The notes: generated by a model from the sequence alone, not told the origin. 64,000 nucleotides of DNA from Deinococcus cellulosilyticus NBRC 106333 = KACC 11606 (GCF_007990775.1 NZ_BJXB01000001.1:447065-511064); one strand, 5' to 3'; positions 1 through 8,485 are shown, numbered from the stretch's first letter. Numbers and translations: made by a program.

Positions 1-669
1 TTCGGCGTTGCGTCTGTGGGTCTTCAGGATGGCGTCGTTGCCTTTCAGGCCTTTTTCTTCGAGGTCCTTTGCGGTCACGGTTTCCAGGTAGCTCAGGCGA
101 ATCAGTTCCATCGGGGTGAGGCCGTCGCGGGTGTTTTTCACCTTGCGCTTTTTCTTGAATTCGGTGGAGTTCATCTTTAAAACGCTCTGGTTGGACACAC
201 TGCTGACCTGGCGGTAGATGTCTCCTTCGCCGCCATGTTTGGCCACAGTGGACATGAAACGCTTGCGGGATTCCATGTTGTCGAGTCTTGCAGCAAGCCA
301 CCTGCGGTCCTCAGGGTGGGGAGAGCGTTCCGCCACTTCGGAGGCGAGCAGGATGTCTCCCTCCAGATAACGGCGGTAGATGTCCTGGGATTTCTGGCGC
401 AGGCGTTTTGCTTCTGGATTGTCCAGCACGAAAAGCAGTTTGGTGAAGTCATCTCCGGTGATGACGGCTTCTTTGCCCTCACCGAAATCGGTGTAACGCA
501 GGGTGAGGTGGTACTCACCCTGGAGGTGTTCTAAAGTTTCAGCGTTCTGTTCGAGACCCAGCGCACCCAGCGCGTCCAGCGCATGAAATTGTCCATGACG
601 GTTGCGCCTGACTGAAGTTTTGCCAAGTTTGATGGGTTGCGGATGTTGCGGATCAAGACCTAGCTTCAT
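1..669 (-). CDS. BRO/DinD-like antirepressor-type protein (partial)
   Basis: This reading frame of at least 223 codons runs off the left edge, so its C-terminus is missing. The visible part has a segment around residues 65-105 (LLFVLDNPEAKRLRQ, then RRYLEGDILLASEV) and a later RDGLTPMELIRLSYLE segment. Both resemble the C-terminal half of phage BRO/KilA-type antirepressors and of DinD-like proteins. The ATG at 669 follows a perfect TATAAT by six bases, so the mRNA is probably leaderless. Role is inferred only from these resemblances; it may be a stray phage-derived regulator. The N-terminus does not show an obvious BRO-N domain, so the family call is tentative. Confidence 0.5.
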   Translation of the reverse strand, partial: MKLGLDPQHPQPIKLGKTSVRRNRHGQFHALDALGALGLEQNAETLEHLQGEYHLTLRYTDFGEGKEAVITGDDFTKLLFVLDNPEAKRLRQKSQDIYRRYLEGDILLASEVAERSPHPEDRRWLAARLDNMESRKRFMSTVAKHGGEGDIYRQVSSVSNQSVLKMNSTEFKKKRKVKNTRDGLTPMELIRLSYLETVTAKDLEEKGLKGNDAILKTHRRNAE

Positions 670-675
670 ATGAAA

Positions 676-712
676 ATTATAGCATAAATTCTGTTTTCAG
701 CATAATATGCTG
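676..712 (-). promoter_or_regulatory. Promoter and palindromic operator candidate of the BRO/DinD-like gene
   Basis: Read leftward, TATAAT (676-681) lies six bases before the ATG at 669, which places the expected transcription start on the start codon. A perfect 15-base palindrome, CAGCATAATATGCTG, covers 698-712, where a -35 element would lie. No good -35 hexamer is seen. The arrangement suggests a repressor or activator site, possibly for the gene's own product; this is inference. Confidence 0.5.
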
Positions 713-852
713 GAAGCAAAACAGAGATGAAGTGTTGCCTAAAGAACAGTTTTGCATTGAAAAATCTCTCGTTCTGGAAAGCCATTTCTTTATTCTGTCC
801 TGGATTAAGCGAGCCTGATGAAACGGTGAAGATCCTGCCAGAGTGACCCTTT

Positions 853-1131
853 TTATTCTGTTATTACCCATAATATCTCATCCTGCTGAACAGGTCTTTC
901 TGGAGCATCTGCCACCATAAGATGCACTTCATCAGGCGGGAGGGCATGCCAGACCACACCAGTGATTCTCCAAACATGTCCATCTGCTCCCTGTACACTC
1001 ATCCCTGGGAGGACAGCCAGGGCTCTTGCAGAGTCTTTTCTGGCCTCAATGATGGTTGCTTTTCGAGCCCTGATTTTAAAGGTCTCAAGAACCCTGAGGG
1101 AGTGATCGTGTGCTGGATGAATGGTTGACAT
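853..1131 (-). CDS. Hypothetical 92-aa protein
   Basis: A small soluble protein starting with ATG at 1131. It has no signal peptide or membrane segment. The N-terminal third is basic and helical; the rest (VWRITGVVWHALPPDEVHLMV) looks like a small beta barrel, similar in feel to short KOW or SH3-like domains, but I do not recognise the family. A TAGAAT box lies 14 bases upstream of the ATG. Both neighbours are separated from it, so it is probably monocistronic. Confidence 0.55.
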   Translation of the reverse strand: MSTIHPAHDHSLRVLETFKIRARKATIIEARKDSARALAVLPGMSVQGADGHVWRITGVVWHALPPDEVHLMVADAPERPVQQDEILWVITE

Positions 1132-1271
1132 GGTTGGTGGTTTTCATTCTACAAGATGATGTTCTTTGATCGAACATGTGCTGTGCTGCGAAAATCCTGC
1201 ATTGCCATTCTGGCAATTGAGTGGGTTGATCTGTAGTCTATGACAGTTCAAGAGGAGGGTGAAGATTCAAA

Positions 1272-1658
1272 ATGAACCCATGGAGATCGGTGTTTTTCAA
1301 ACGCTTGACTGCTCTCCTTTTCCTGACCTTGATATTCATGATGGAGAGTTACATCAACAGGCCCTTCAGTTTCACAAACACTGCACCGCTGACCGTGGAA
1401 GATTATCGTATGGGTTGTCTGATCAAAATTGAGAAGCAATTTAATGGCAAGTTCTGGGGTTTGACCGCGGAAGATGAGGAAGCATCAGCCAACAACCACA
1501 TCAAAATCAAACCAGGCAATACTGGTGCCATCTGGTTTGGCAGGGTGGATTACAAAAATTCGAAGGGACAGGAGCTTGCACGGTTTTTTTCATGTGAGAT
1601 TTTCGGAAGCAATCCCCATACAGCCCGCATCGCTTTAAGTTTCTTTGCCCGTCGATGA
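1272..1658 (+). CDS. Hypothetical membrane-anchored 128-aa protein
   Basis: The protein begins with a basic N-terminus and a hydrophobic segment at about residues 9-25 (LTALLFLTLIFMMESYI), so it is either secreted or anchored in the inner membrane with the rest outside. The remainder is a mixed-charge domain without recognised motifs. A GAGGAGGG sequence lies 13 bases before the ATG, a rather long spacing. It stands alone between convergent and divergent neighbours. Function unknown. Confidence 0.5.
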   Translation: MNPWRSVFFKRLTALLFLTLIFMMESYINRPFSFTNTAPLTVEDYRMGCLIKIEKQFNGKFWGLTAEDEEASANNHIKIKPGNTGAIWFGRVDYKNSKGQELARFFSCEIFGSNPHTARIALSFFARR

Positions 1659-1688
1659 TCGTCTGCAACTCTTAGAAGAATGATCCTT

Positions 1689-2204
1689 TCACAACCCCAG
1701 AACCACCCCCACCACAGCGCCTGCCAGAACCACCACCGCTGGATTGAGCTTCAAACGCATGAGCCCCACAAAAGCCAGTGCTGCAATCACAAAAGGCAGA
1801 ATGCCTGTGATGGCCCCCTGATACAGCACCAGCAGAATGGCAAGCAGCACGCCCCCTCCAAAAGGCAGCAGGGCATTGCGCAAGGCCCTCAGCCAGGGAT
1901 GGTGCCCGAGCTTTTTCCACAACCTGGAGCAAAGGGCTGCAACCACTGCAGAAGGCACAAAAAATCCTGCCAGAGCGCAAAGCCCTCCAAGCAGACCCAG
2001 GTGAGCATACCCATAAAAATAGACGGCCAGCACATTTGGCCCGGGAGCAAACTGGCCCAGCGTGTATCCATGCAGGAATTGCTCTGCAGTGATCCAGTGG
2101 TGCACGTCCACCAGTTGCCGTTCCATTTCGGCAAGGTTGCCTGCCCCAAAAGAGACCAGGCCCAGCCTTGCGAAAACCAGAAACATCAACAGAGGCTCAG
2201 GCAT
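1689..2204 (-). CDS. chrA: Chromate transporter, second half-size subunit
   Basis: A 171-aa membrane protein of the chromate ion transporter family (CHR, short-chain type). It contains the glycine-rich N-terminal motif ARLGLVSFGAG and the LGQFAPGPNVLAVYFYGY segment typical of one CHR domain, followed by four to five hydrophobic helices. Its start overlaps the end of the upstream subunit gene by eight bases, so the two are translationally coupled. Paired half-size CHR proteins are known to work together and are usually linked to chromate efflux. The true substrate cannot be told from sequence. Confidence 0.85.
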   Translation of the reverse strand: MPEPLLMFLVFARLGLVSFGAGNLAEMERQLVDVHHWITAEQFLHGYTLGQFAPGPNVLAVYFYGYAHLGLLGGLCALAGFFVPSAVVAALCSRLWKKLGHHPWLRALRNALLPFGGGVLLAILLVLYQGAITGILPFVIAALAFVGLMRLKLNPAVVVLAGAVVGVVLGL

Positions 2205-2778
2205 CTTCTGATTCCCGTCTGGGCCTGTGGACCAGGAGGCCTATGGGCAGCACAGTGACAAGCACCAGCAGGATGTCCATTCTCAGGAGCCCCAGGAGCA
2301 CAAAAGTCAGCAGGATCAGCCAGGGACCGGCCTTGATCAAAGACCCGGTTTTCAGGATGGGAAGGGCTGCACTCACCATCACCGCGAAAGCTGCAGCAGA
2401 AGCCCCTTTCAGGGCACTGCTCACCAACCCAGGAAGCACCGAACCATGCTGGAAGTAAAACAGGGTCAGCAGGGCAATCACCACCGAGCCTGGAATCAGC
2501 AGGCCCAGTACGGACACCACAGAACCAAGTTTTCCACAAAGTCGCATGCCCAGAAAGGCCGCCAGATTTCCTGCATTGGAACCCGGAAGAAGCTGTGCCA
2601 GGGTGAAGGCTTCGCTGTAGGTGGCATCATCAGTCCAGCCCCTTCGTTTAATGGCGGTGTAGATGTGGGCCCCCAGACCTCCTCCCAGTGAGGTGACGCC
2701 CACATAGAGAAACATGCCAAGGAGTTGCAGGGGAGATGCAGGCCTGAGTTCAGCCTGGGATGCATGATCGGGTGTCAT
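2197..2778 (-). CDS. chrA: Chromate transporter, first half-size subunit
   Basis: A 193-aa membrane protein with one CHR domain: FLYVGVTSLGGGLGAHIYTA near the N-terminus and FTLAQLLPGSNAGNLAAFLG after it, then several hydrophobic helices. It is the first gene of a two-gene leftward operon; the second half-size subunit starts eight bases inside its 3' end. Split short-chain CHR pairs form an antiparallel unit in the inner membrane. No regulator gene (chrB-like) is next to it, so induction by chromate is not indicated here. Confidence 0.85.
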   Translation of the reverse strand: MTPDHASQAELRPASPLQLLGMFLYVGVTSLGGGLGAHIYTAIKRRGWTDDATYSEAFTLAQLLPGSNAGNLAAFLGMRLCGKLGSVVSVLGLLIPGSVVIALLTLFYFQHGSVLPGLVSSALKGASAAAFAVMVSAALPILKTGSLIKAGPWLILLTFVLLGLLRMDILLVLVTVLPIGLLVHRPRRESEDA

Positions 2779-2844
2779 GCTTCAGGGTACGCCTGAGGCT
2801 TGATGAAAAACTGTTGCTTCTTCTGGAGTTTCGCCTGTGCAATC

Positions 2845-2880
2845 AATGCAAGAAAGAGGACCTGAAGTTCAGGTCCTCTC
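2845..2880 (-). terminator. Intrinsic terminator of the KOW-domain gene
   Basis: GAGGACCTGAA and TTCAGGTCCTC (2856-2878) form a perfect 11-bp inverted repeat. On the minus strand it is followed by a T-rich run (TTTCTT). It lies about 30 bases past the stop codon of the leftward KOW gene and also separates it from the chromate operon. Confidence 0.7.
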
Positions 2881-2907
2881 AGGATGCGTTTTGTCTGGAT
2901 TGCCCTT

Positions 2908-3306
2908 TCAGAGCATGCGTTGGTGGAGCAAACACCCAAAGTTCCTGTCATCCCTGACCCAGAAGGCCTGTCCTTGCAGGTCGGTCATGAAAGGGTGGGT
3001 GCACTGTTCCTCTCTGGGATTGTCTTCCAGATCCAGTTTCTCGATGTAGGACAGTTGCCGGTAAAACAGACAGGAGTTGCAGCATTTCGCTTCCTGAAGG
3101 GGGAGATGGCCCACTTCGGTGTGCATGGGACTGAGTTCTTCTGCCCGGTACTGTCCGGCATGGGAACGGCGTTCATCTCCGTAAACCACCAGGTACTCAT
3201 TGCTCAGGGGATCGTAGTCCTGGATTTTGCCCTCGTAGCCCTGAAACCGTCCCTGGATGATCCTGACTTCATCACCAACCTGAAATTTTGTGTGGACGCT
3301 GGTCAT
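2908..3306 (-). CDS. KOW-domain protein
   Basis: A 132-aa soluble protein. Residues about 8-35 (FQVGDEVRIIQGRFQGYEG) form a KOW motif, the small barrel known from NusG and ribosomal proteins, which binds RNA or protein. The second half has a cysteine cluster (KCCNSCLF plus two later cysteines) that could bind a metal. The start was set at ATG 3306 because AGGAGGTGGGAG lies directly before it; the frame is open further upstream but without a ribosome binding site. Specific role unknown. Confidence 0.65.
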   Translation of the reverse strand: MTSVHTKFQVGDEVRIIQGRFQGYEGKIQDYDPLSNEYLVVYGDERRSHAGQYRAEELSPMHTEVGHLPLQEAKCCNSCLFYRQLSYIEKLDLEDNPREEQCTHPFMTDLQGQAFWVRDDRNFGCLLHQRML

Positions 3307-3652
3307 CTCCCACCTCCTGCCTGGAAAGAAACCTGCATCCAGTTTAGATCCCCTGGCCTGACAGCAGTCTGATCGCATGTTCCACTTGCAGGAGGGAATT
3401 TTCTGGGATTTTTGTGAAGGTTCCAGGTTGTTTTTCGCACACCATGAGAGCTCTTTGAAACCCCAGAACCTGATGCTCTTGCGCTCGACAGAAGCTCTCT
3501 GGAGAAAAACTGTCTGAGACAACAAATTCTCAGATGCTGCTTTGCGGTCAGTGGTGATCTGCAGGTGGATGTGATTTCTGTTCTTCAGCCTCCAGTGATG
3601 CTTCTGTTACGTCCAGAATGGGAAATCTGCGGATGGTGCAGTAAGGTTTCTG

Positions 3653-5008
3653 TCAGCCATCGGGAATCTCAATGTTGATGGTGGTGCCCTGCCTGAGGAC
3701 ACTCTGGGCAGAGATTTTGCCGCCATGCAATTCCACAATCGAACGGGCAATCGCCAGTCCTAAACCTGAGCCTCCACCATTCTCCGGGCTGCGGGTCTCG
3801 TCCACCCGGTAAAACCGCTCGAAAATAAAGGGCAGTTTCTCCGCAGGAATCCCCACTCCGGTGTCCTGCACCTGCAGCATCACTCCCCCTTCCACCTTGC
3901 GGGCCATCAGGCGGATCTCGCCCCCTTCAGGGGTGTAATGCAGGGCGTTGTTCACCAGGTTGCCCAGCACCTGCCGCATGCGTTCCACGTCCAGGTTCAC
4001 TTCGGGCAGGGCATCATCGAGTTGCAAGGTGAGACGGATGTTCTGCTTCTCGGCCCGGAAAGCAAAGGCTTTCTGCACAGTCTGCATCAGGGCTCCAGGA
4101 GGGGTGAAATCTCGATGCAAGGTGAGCATGCCCGCATCTGCCAGGGAAAGCAGGCGCAAATCATCCACCAGATTCTGGAGCAGGAGGAGCTCGTCATAGA
4201 CCACATCCAGACGCTCCCTGGTGGCTGCAAGCTTCCCCTGGTGCATGGATTGCACGTATCCAGAAGCGACGGTGAGGGGGGTGCCCAGGTCATGGGCAAT
4301 GTCGGCGATCATCTGGCGGCGTTGCTGCTCCGCTTTCACCAGTTGTTCGCTCATTTCATTGAAAGCCACGGTCAGGGTGCCCACCTCATCCTCGCTGGTG
4401 ACAGGCACCTTTTCCTGCTGGCGACCAAATTTCAGTGAACCTGCAGCAAGGGTCAGACGCTCCAGGGGTCGGATCAACTGGCCCGAGATGTATGCCCCAA
4501 ACAGCAGGGAAAGCACCAGACCAATGGCACCAGAATAAATCAGGGTGCGGGTGGAAGTGGCAACCAGAGCCTCGGCATTTTTCCCCCAGGAATCCTCATC
4601 GCTGGACGAGTCGTGAAAGACGGTCCCGATCAGCTGCCCATTCACCACCAGTTCTTTCCTCAGGCTGGAGGCCTTCACATCGGGGGTGCTTCCCAGGGGA
4701 AATTCATCCATGTTGGACACCACCTGTCCCTCTGCATCCACCACCCCAATGTGCCTTGGAGGAACAGGATGCCGGGGTCCCCCTGGACCTTCGGGGCGTC
4801 TCGCCAGACCTTCCCAGCTGCCCACTTCCTGATGGTAACGCAGGGCCGCTTCCACAAAACGGTTGAATTCATTTTGTTGAACGGTTTTCTGGTAGGACCT
4901 GACAGTCAGGTTGTTGACCAGCAGCCCGAAAGCCAGCAGTCCGGCCACGCAGGCCAGTGCAAATCCCAGCATCACCTGGAGCCTCAGGGAACGTTTCGGG
5001 ATCAACAT
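3653..5008 (-). CDS. Sensor histidine kinase (HAMP type), orphan
   Basis: A 451-aa membrane sensor kinase. Transmembrane segments lie near residues 10-30 and 155-175 and enclose a periplasmic sensor domain of about 125 residues. A HAMP linker follows, then the phosphoacceptor motif IADIAHDLGTPLT with His near 239, the N box (LGNLVNNALHYTPEGG), G1 (QDTGVGIP) and G2 (GGSGLGLAIA). The usual DLRTPL reads DLGTPL. ATG 5008 is chosen because GGAGG precedes it by nine bases. No response regulator gene flanks it; upstream is only a truncated AraC gene. Its signal and partner are unknown. Confidence 0.88.
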   Translation of the reverse strand: MLIPKRSLRLQVMLGFALACVAGLLAFGLLVNNLTVRSYQKTVQQNEFNRFVEAALRYHQEVGSWEGLARRPEGPGGPRHPVPPRHIGVVDAEGQVVSNMDEFPLGSTPDVKASSLRKELVVNGQLIGTVFHDSSSDEDSWGKNAEALVATSTRTLIYSGAIGLVLSLLFGAYISGQLIRPLERLTLAAGSLKFGRQQEKVPVTSEDEVGTLTVAFNEMSEQLVKAEQQRRQMIADIAHDLGTPLTVASGYVQSMHQGKLAATRERLDVVYDELLLLQNLVDDLRLLSLADAGMLTLHRDFTPPGALMQTVQKAFAFRAEKQNIRLTLQLDDALPEVNLDVERMRQVLGNLVNNALHYTPEGGEIRLMARKVEGGVMLQVQDTGVGIPAEKLPFIFERFYRVDETRSPENGGGSGLGLAIARSIVELHGGKISAQSVLRQGTTINIEIPDG

Positions 5009-5128
5009 GGGCAACAACCTCCAGAATCAAAGTGATCCACTGGGGACAGCGAGAAACCTTTCTTCACTGTCTTCAGTGTCCATGCTGACAAACTCAAAAG
5101 TCAATGGAGAGGTCATTCCCTGTGGCCA

Positions 5129-5380
5129 TCAAGCTGAGGGTTGCTGGCTGCGAAACTGCTGGGGAGCCATCCCGTGCTGCCTTTTGAACGCCCGACTGAA
5201 AGAAGCCTCCGAAGTGTACCCCACCTGGTGGGCCACCTGATACACCGTGAAATCCTTGCGATGCAGCCGCCGCGCAGCCAGGTGCATGCGCCACCGGGTC
5301 AGGTATGAAAGGGGAGGTTCTCCCACCGTTTCAGTGAACCGCTCTGGCCAGACCGGAGAAGGACAAAACCGCAGATAGAC
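5129..5380 (-). pseudogene. Truncated AraC-family regulator
   Basis: Only the C-terminal helix-turn-helix of an AraC/XylS regulator is intact, from GEPPLSYLTRWRMHLAARRL to the second helix region YQVAHQVGYTSEASFSRAFK and a normal C-terminal end. Upstream, the leftward frame continues for a few codons (ERFTETV, part of the first helix) but the typical preceding residues are found only in another frame (GLARAVH at about 5350). No N-terminal sensing domain is present before the next 500 bases of non-coding sequence. It is read as a decayed gene. Confidence 0.7.
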
Positions 5381-5466
5381 ACCACATCCATTTCTTCATG
5401 TTCACTCCTGAAAACAGCACAGCCACACCTGTGACTCCACATCACAGGCCCTGCAGGGGATGAATT

Positions 5467-5595
5467 TTACCGGAAAGCCTCAGTCGCTGGGCAAACCTGT
5501 CCCAGGGATTCGGCGGGACGCAGCAGAAAATCAATTTGAGGTCGATGAAAGGCCTGGCCTGAACGCTGTAGGTGCAGATCTTTCATGGCTGTCAT
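5467..5595 (-). CDS. Possible 42-aa small protein
   Basis: A short frame whose ATG at 5595 is preceded by AGGAGGG at good spacing. The product (starts MTAMKDLHLQ) has no signal, membrane segment or known motif. It lies between the truncated AraC gene and the ROK promoter. The ribosome binding site is its only support; it could be a remnant of the decayed region. Apart from this frame and the AraC remnant, 5381-5784 shows nothing else I can support. Confidence 0.25.
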   Translation of the reverse strand: MTAMKDLHLQRSGQAFHRPQIDFLLRPAESLGQVCPATEAFR

Positions 5596-5784
5596 TGTAG
5601 AGCCCTCCTGCTGGACTTTCCATGCTTAAAACACCTGCATTCTTTGCCGAACGTCTCATTGGCGGACATGCAAGAAGCGAATCAGGACCATGGGTTGCAC
5701 ACTGCTCTGGCCACAATGCACACCTTCCCTGCCCAGTGCCTTTTCAGCGCAGGGAGGCACATGAAAGGCCAGGGCAGCTCCGCC

Positions 5785-5841
5785 TGTTTGTTAAACAGAT
5801 CAATAAGTTCCCTTTGTTAAATGGCAGATCTCAGCTACAAT
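5785..5841 (+). promoter_or_regulatory. ROK gene promoter with operator-like repeats
   Basis: TTGTTA (5814-5819) and TACAAT (5836-5841) are spaced by 16 bases, giving a transcription start near 5848. The element TTTGTTAAA occurs twice, at 5787-5795 inside the palindrome TGTTTGTTAAACA (5785-5797) and at 5813-5821 over the -35 box. TTTGTTNAAAC-type sites are typical operators of ROK/XylR repressors, so autoregulation is likely. The promoter also excludes the upstream ATG at 5840 as a start codon. Confidence 0.6.
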
Positions 5842-5905
5842 GTGTGCAGAAAGTGTCCAGAAGATGTTCGACCATCCAGCTGTCCACCAGGTTTGCGAGG
5901 TGCAC

Positions 5906-7009
5906 GTGATTTCCAATTCTTCCATGACCTCTGCCCGTGAGCGGGTGTACCAGGCCCTCAAAAAGGGACCAGCCACCCGTCCTGAACTGGCGAAACGCAC
6001 AGGGCTCAGTGGGGTTGCGGTGATCACAGCGGTGGAAGAGCTCCAGCAGGCCAGGCTCGCAGCACTGGATGAGCCCCCCCTGCCAGGACAGCGGGGCCGT
6101 CCTGCCTCCCAGGTGCGTCTGCTTCTCGAAGAGGCCCGCATCACCGCTGTAGACCTCGGGGGGCCTCAGGTGCTTGTGGGAGCATTCAATCTGCTGGGGG
6201 AGCGTCAGCAGTATTCCCTGCAGGGAACGACCCGGCACCAGATTTCTGCTGATCGGGAGGCAAATGTGAACTGGCTCTGCGATCTGCTTGAGTGTCAGGG
6301 CACGGCCCACCAGTCGGTCATTGGGGTGCTGGGCCGGGTGGACCCTGAGACCCGTCGGGTCACCAGTCGCCCCCTGAACCTGCAGGATGATCCTCTGGAA
6401 GAGGTGCTGTCTGATCGGCTGGGCTGGCCTGTGCGGGTGGAAAACGATGCCAACCTTGCTGCATGGCACCACTGGACTTTGCTCAGCCTGCGCCCGAGGG
6501 ACCCTCTGGTGTTCCTGAATTTCAGTTATGGCATTGAACTGGGGCTGGTGCTGGGAGGGCAGGTTTATTGCGGGGCCAGAGGTGCAGCAGGTGAGCTCGC
6601 ATATGCTGCCGATCCAAACCGCCGAAATCCCACAGAAGTGCTTGCCTCCAGATTGCTTGGGTATCTGCAGTGGCTGGTTCCAGAAGGGTCCACCACCGAT
6701 GTGGCTGCCATGGCCCACCGTGGAGACAGGGCTGCACAGAGGGTCTTGCAGCGATTCAACCAGGACCTTGCGGTGCACCTGACCTCGGTGGTGGCCACCC
6801 TGGACCCGAAAGTGCTGGTGCTGCAGGATTTGCCACTGGCTTCAGAGCTCCTCAGGGATGAGGTGCGGTTCACATTTGCAGAGCTGGGTTTTGATGTCAG
6901 GGTGCTGATCAGCCCGCTGGGACCGCTGGGAGGGCTGACTTCTGCGGGGGCTTTCGGTGCACAGGTGCTGGAGCGCACCCGTCTGGAAAGTGTCCCCTCC
7001 AGAGGATGA
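5906..7009 (+). CDS. ROK-family transcriptional regulator
   Basis: A 367-aa protein with an N-terminal winged helix (RERVYQALKKGPATRPELAKR, then TGLSGVAVITAVEEL), a linker GQRGRPA, and a C-terminal ROK sugar-kinase-like domain (VENDANLAAW; GARGAAGELAY). The Cys-rich zinc motif and the catalytic histidine of ROK kinases are absent, which points to a sugar-sensing repressor, not an enzyme. The GTG at 5906 is chosen because GCGAGG lies five bases before it; ATG 5924 is a second option. ATG 5840 lies within the -10 box. No sugar genes adjoin it, so its targets are unknown. Confidence 0.85.
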   Translation: MISNSSMTSARERVYQALKKGPATRPELAKRTGLSGVAVITAVEELQQARLAALDEPPLPGQRGRPASQVRLLLEEARITAVDLGGPQVLVGAFNLLGERQQYSLQGTTRHQISADREANVNWLCDLLECQGTAHQSVIGVLGRVDPETRRVTSRPLNLQDDPLEEVLSDRLGWPVRVENDANLAAWHHWTLLSLRPRDPLVFLNFSYGIELGLVLGGQVYCGARGAAGELAYAADPNRRNPTEVLASRLLGYLQWLVPEGSTTDVAAMAHRGDRAAQRVLQRFNQDLAVHLTSVVATLDPKVLVLQDLPLASELLRDEVRFTFAELGFDVRVLISPLGPLGGLTSAGAFGAQVLERTRLESVPSRG

Positions 7010-7169
7010 TCAGGACATTTGTCTGACCCCTTAAAAAAGTGCGATCCACACGTTGCTTTCTGGGTTTGATCTTTCTGGTGGGATTTGCTAAGCTTACTTT
7101 GTAAAAGATGCCCTGGGTGTCCCCTGGATGCCCTCTGCTCTTTGACCTCCAGAAAGGCAGGATCACAGC

Positions 7170-7385
7170 ATGGACCTCAACTCCTGGACCCCTCAGGACA
7201 TTTCCCGCCGACTGGGCATCATGGTCGGTTTCTTCAGTGGAGCCTTCACCAGCATGATCCTGATGACCGATGCTGGATGGAACCCCCTTGTGGCCATTCT
7301 GACCTGTGTGCCCGTGGGACTGTTGCTCGGGTGGCTGACCCGCACCCTCAGCCTGCGGCATTACCACAAGCGCAACAAAAGCTGA
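7170..7385 (+). CDS. Small membrane protein (71 aa)
   Basis: A short protein with two hydrophobic segments, about residues 16-33 and 38-56, and a basic C-terminus (RHYHKRNKS), consistent with a hairpin in the inner membrane with both ends in the cytoplasm. An AGG-type ribosome binding site lies a little upstream. It does not match a family I recognise. It stands alone, 160 bases after the ROK gene. Confidence 0.5.
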   Translation: MDLNSWTPQDISRRLGIMVGFFSGAFTSMILMTDAGWNPLVAILTCVPVGLLLGWLTRTLSLRHYHKRNKS

Positions 7386-7437
7386 GCTGCACTGCCGAGA
7401 ACATCAGAAGTGCACAGTGGCAGCTTCAACAGAGAAC

Positions 7438-7674
7438 TCAGCCCTGCATGGGTCTGCGCAGGTAGGCGTTGTCCATCAGTTCCTTGTTGCTCCACCTCAA
7501 GTGCACATCGTCTTCCACTTCACGGACAGACGTGACAGGCACCCACACCTGCTCCCCCGAGGCGTTCAGGGTGATCTGAATGTGCTGATCGTCGGCACAG
7601 TCCACGATGCCGCGCAGGATGCCCCTGTCGCACAGCACCATCATGCCACGCCGGATTTCTGGACTGTAGGTCAT
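7438..7674 (-). CDS. DUF2171-like PRC-barrel small protein
   Basis: A 78-aa soluble protein: RGMMVLCDRGILRGIVDCAD, then a lysine-poor beta segment and VWVPVTSVREVEDDVHLRWS. This order (Gly-x-x-Val, Gly-x-Val-Asp, Pro-x-x-x-Val, Val-His-Leu) is that of DUF2171/PRC-barrel proteins often abundant in Deinococcus and other stress-tolerant bacteria. GGAGGT precedes the ATG by eight bases. Function in the family is poorly known. Confidence 0.6.
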   Translation of the reverse strand: MTYSPEIRRGMMVLCDRGILRGIVDCADDQHIQITLNASGEQVWVPVTSVREVEDDVHLRWSNKELMDNAYLRRPMQG

Positions 7675-7984
7675 GGTTGTTTACCTCCAACGGATGACTT
7701 TTACCGTGGAGCCACTGGCTCCGGCCTACGGGTGTACAGCCCACTGCACCGGTTTGAAAAGGTGAACACAGACAGGCATGACGCTCAATGTGGTGATTCG
7801 AATGGGAATGACACCTGAGGTCAGTCTAAGGGGCAAATTCCCTTTAGATTCCGGTGTTTTTCACCATTCGGCGGGCTCTGGTTGGAAAACCTGTAAGTTT
7901 ATCCTAACACATTCAAGGAAAATCGGTAGAAACTGCAAGGAACAACAGATTTCAATCATTTTGAGGTTCAATCCATACAAGGGC
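7675..7984. other. Intergenic stretch without a gene
   Basis: No convincing coding frame is present. The stretch contains the ribosome binding site of the DUF2171-like gene at its left end and an imperfect inverted repeat near 7828-7851 (TCTAAGGGG and TCCCTTTAGA), which could be the operator of that gene or a weak hairpin. Nothing else can be supported. Confidence 0.4.
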
Positions 7985-8485
7985 TCATGGACGTCCTGGT
8001 TTCCCGGTCGCTTCAGGATTGTTGTGCAGGGATCGGGGCTGGCGAGACCTCCACCAGACCTCAAAATAGGGAACAACCCCTCTGATGATGCCCAGGCCCC
8101 AGACCATGCAGCCCAGAAGCAGCACATGCAAGAAAGACGTCCAGGGATACTGTCGGATCAGAAACGCGTCCTGCGGATGGTCTGGATCGTAATAAACCCT
8201 GTGCCACTGTTCATTCCCTGAATGTCCCGTTCGATGGCGTTCAAACAGGTCTTCCATCAAAATGGCCTTCCCTTCAAAGCGTGTCCCGGTGACGAAATAA
8301 GAGTAACTGGCACGGTAATAGAATCCTTTGCCCGTGCTGACGGAGGTCAACTCCAGATCCGTGGTGATGGTGGTGGGCCAGTTGCGTGTCTCCAGATAAC
8401 GATGCGTCAGCCGGATTTCCAGAAAAACTGGAAAAGCGACAAGCAGCAATCCCAAAAAGAACACAATGATCTGTCCTGGTCGCAT
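7985..8485 (-). CDS. DUF3592-like membrane protein
   Basis: The 166-aa protein has an N-terminal membrane helix (IIVFFLGLLLVAFPVFL), an external beta-rich domain (WPTTITTDLEL, YRASYSYFVTGTRFEGKAI, RVYYDPDHPQDAFL) and a second helix near residue 135. The motif V-x-Y-D/N-P-x-x-P is typical of DUF3592 proteins. The start is set at ATG 8485, which has GAGG just upstream; the frame is open to an ATG at 8551, giving 188 aa. Function unknown. Confidence 0.6.
   Translation of the reverse strand: MRPGQIIVFFLGLLLVAFPVFLEIRLTHRYLETRNWPTTITTDLELTSVSTGKGFYYRASYSYFVTGTRFEGKAILMEDLFERHRTGHSGNEQWHRVYYDPDHPQDAFLIRQYPWTSFLHVLLLGCMVWGLGIIRGVVPYFEVWWRSRQPRSLHNNPEATGKPGRP

Noticed and set aside
677..871. 64-codon leftward frame between the BRO-like gene and the 92-aa gene
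   Set aside because: No ribosome binding site, random-like composition, and it covers the promoter and palindrome of the BRO-like gene.
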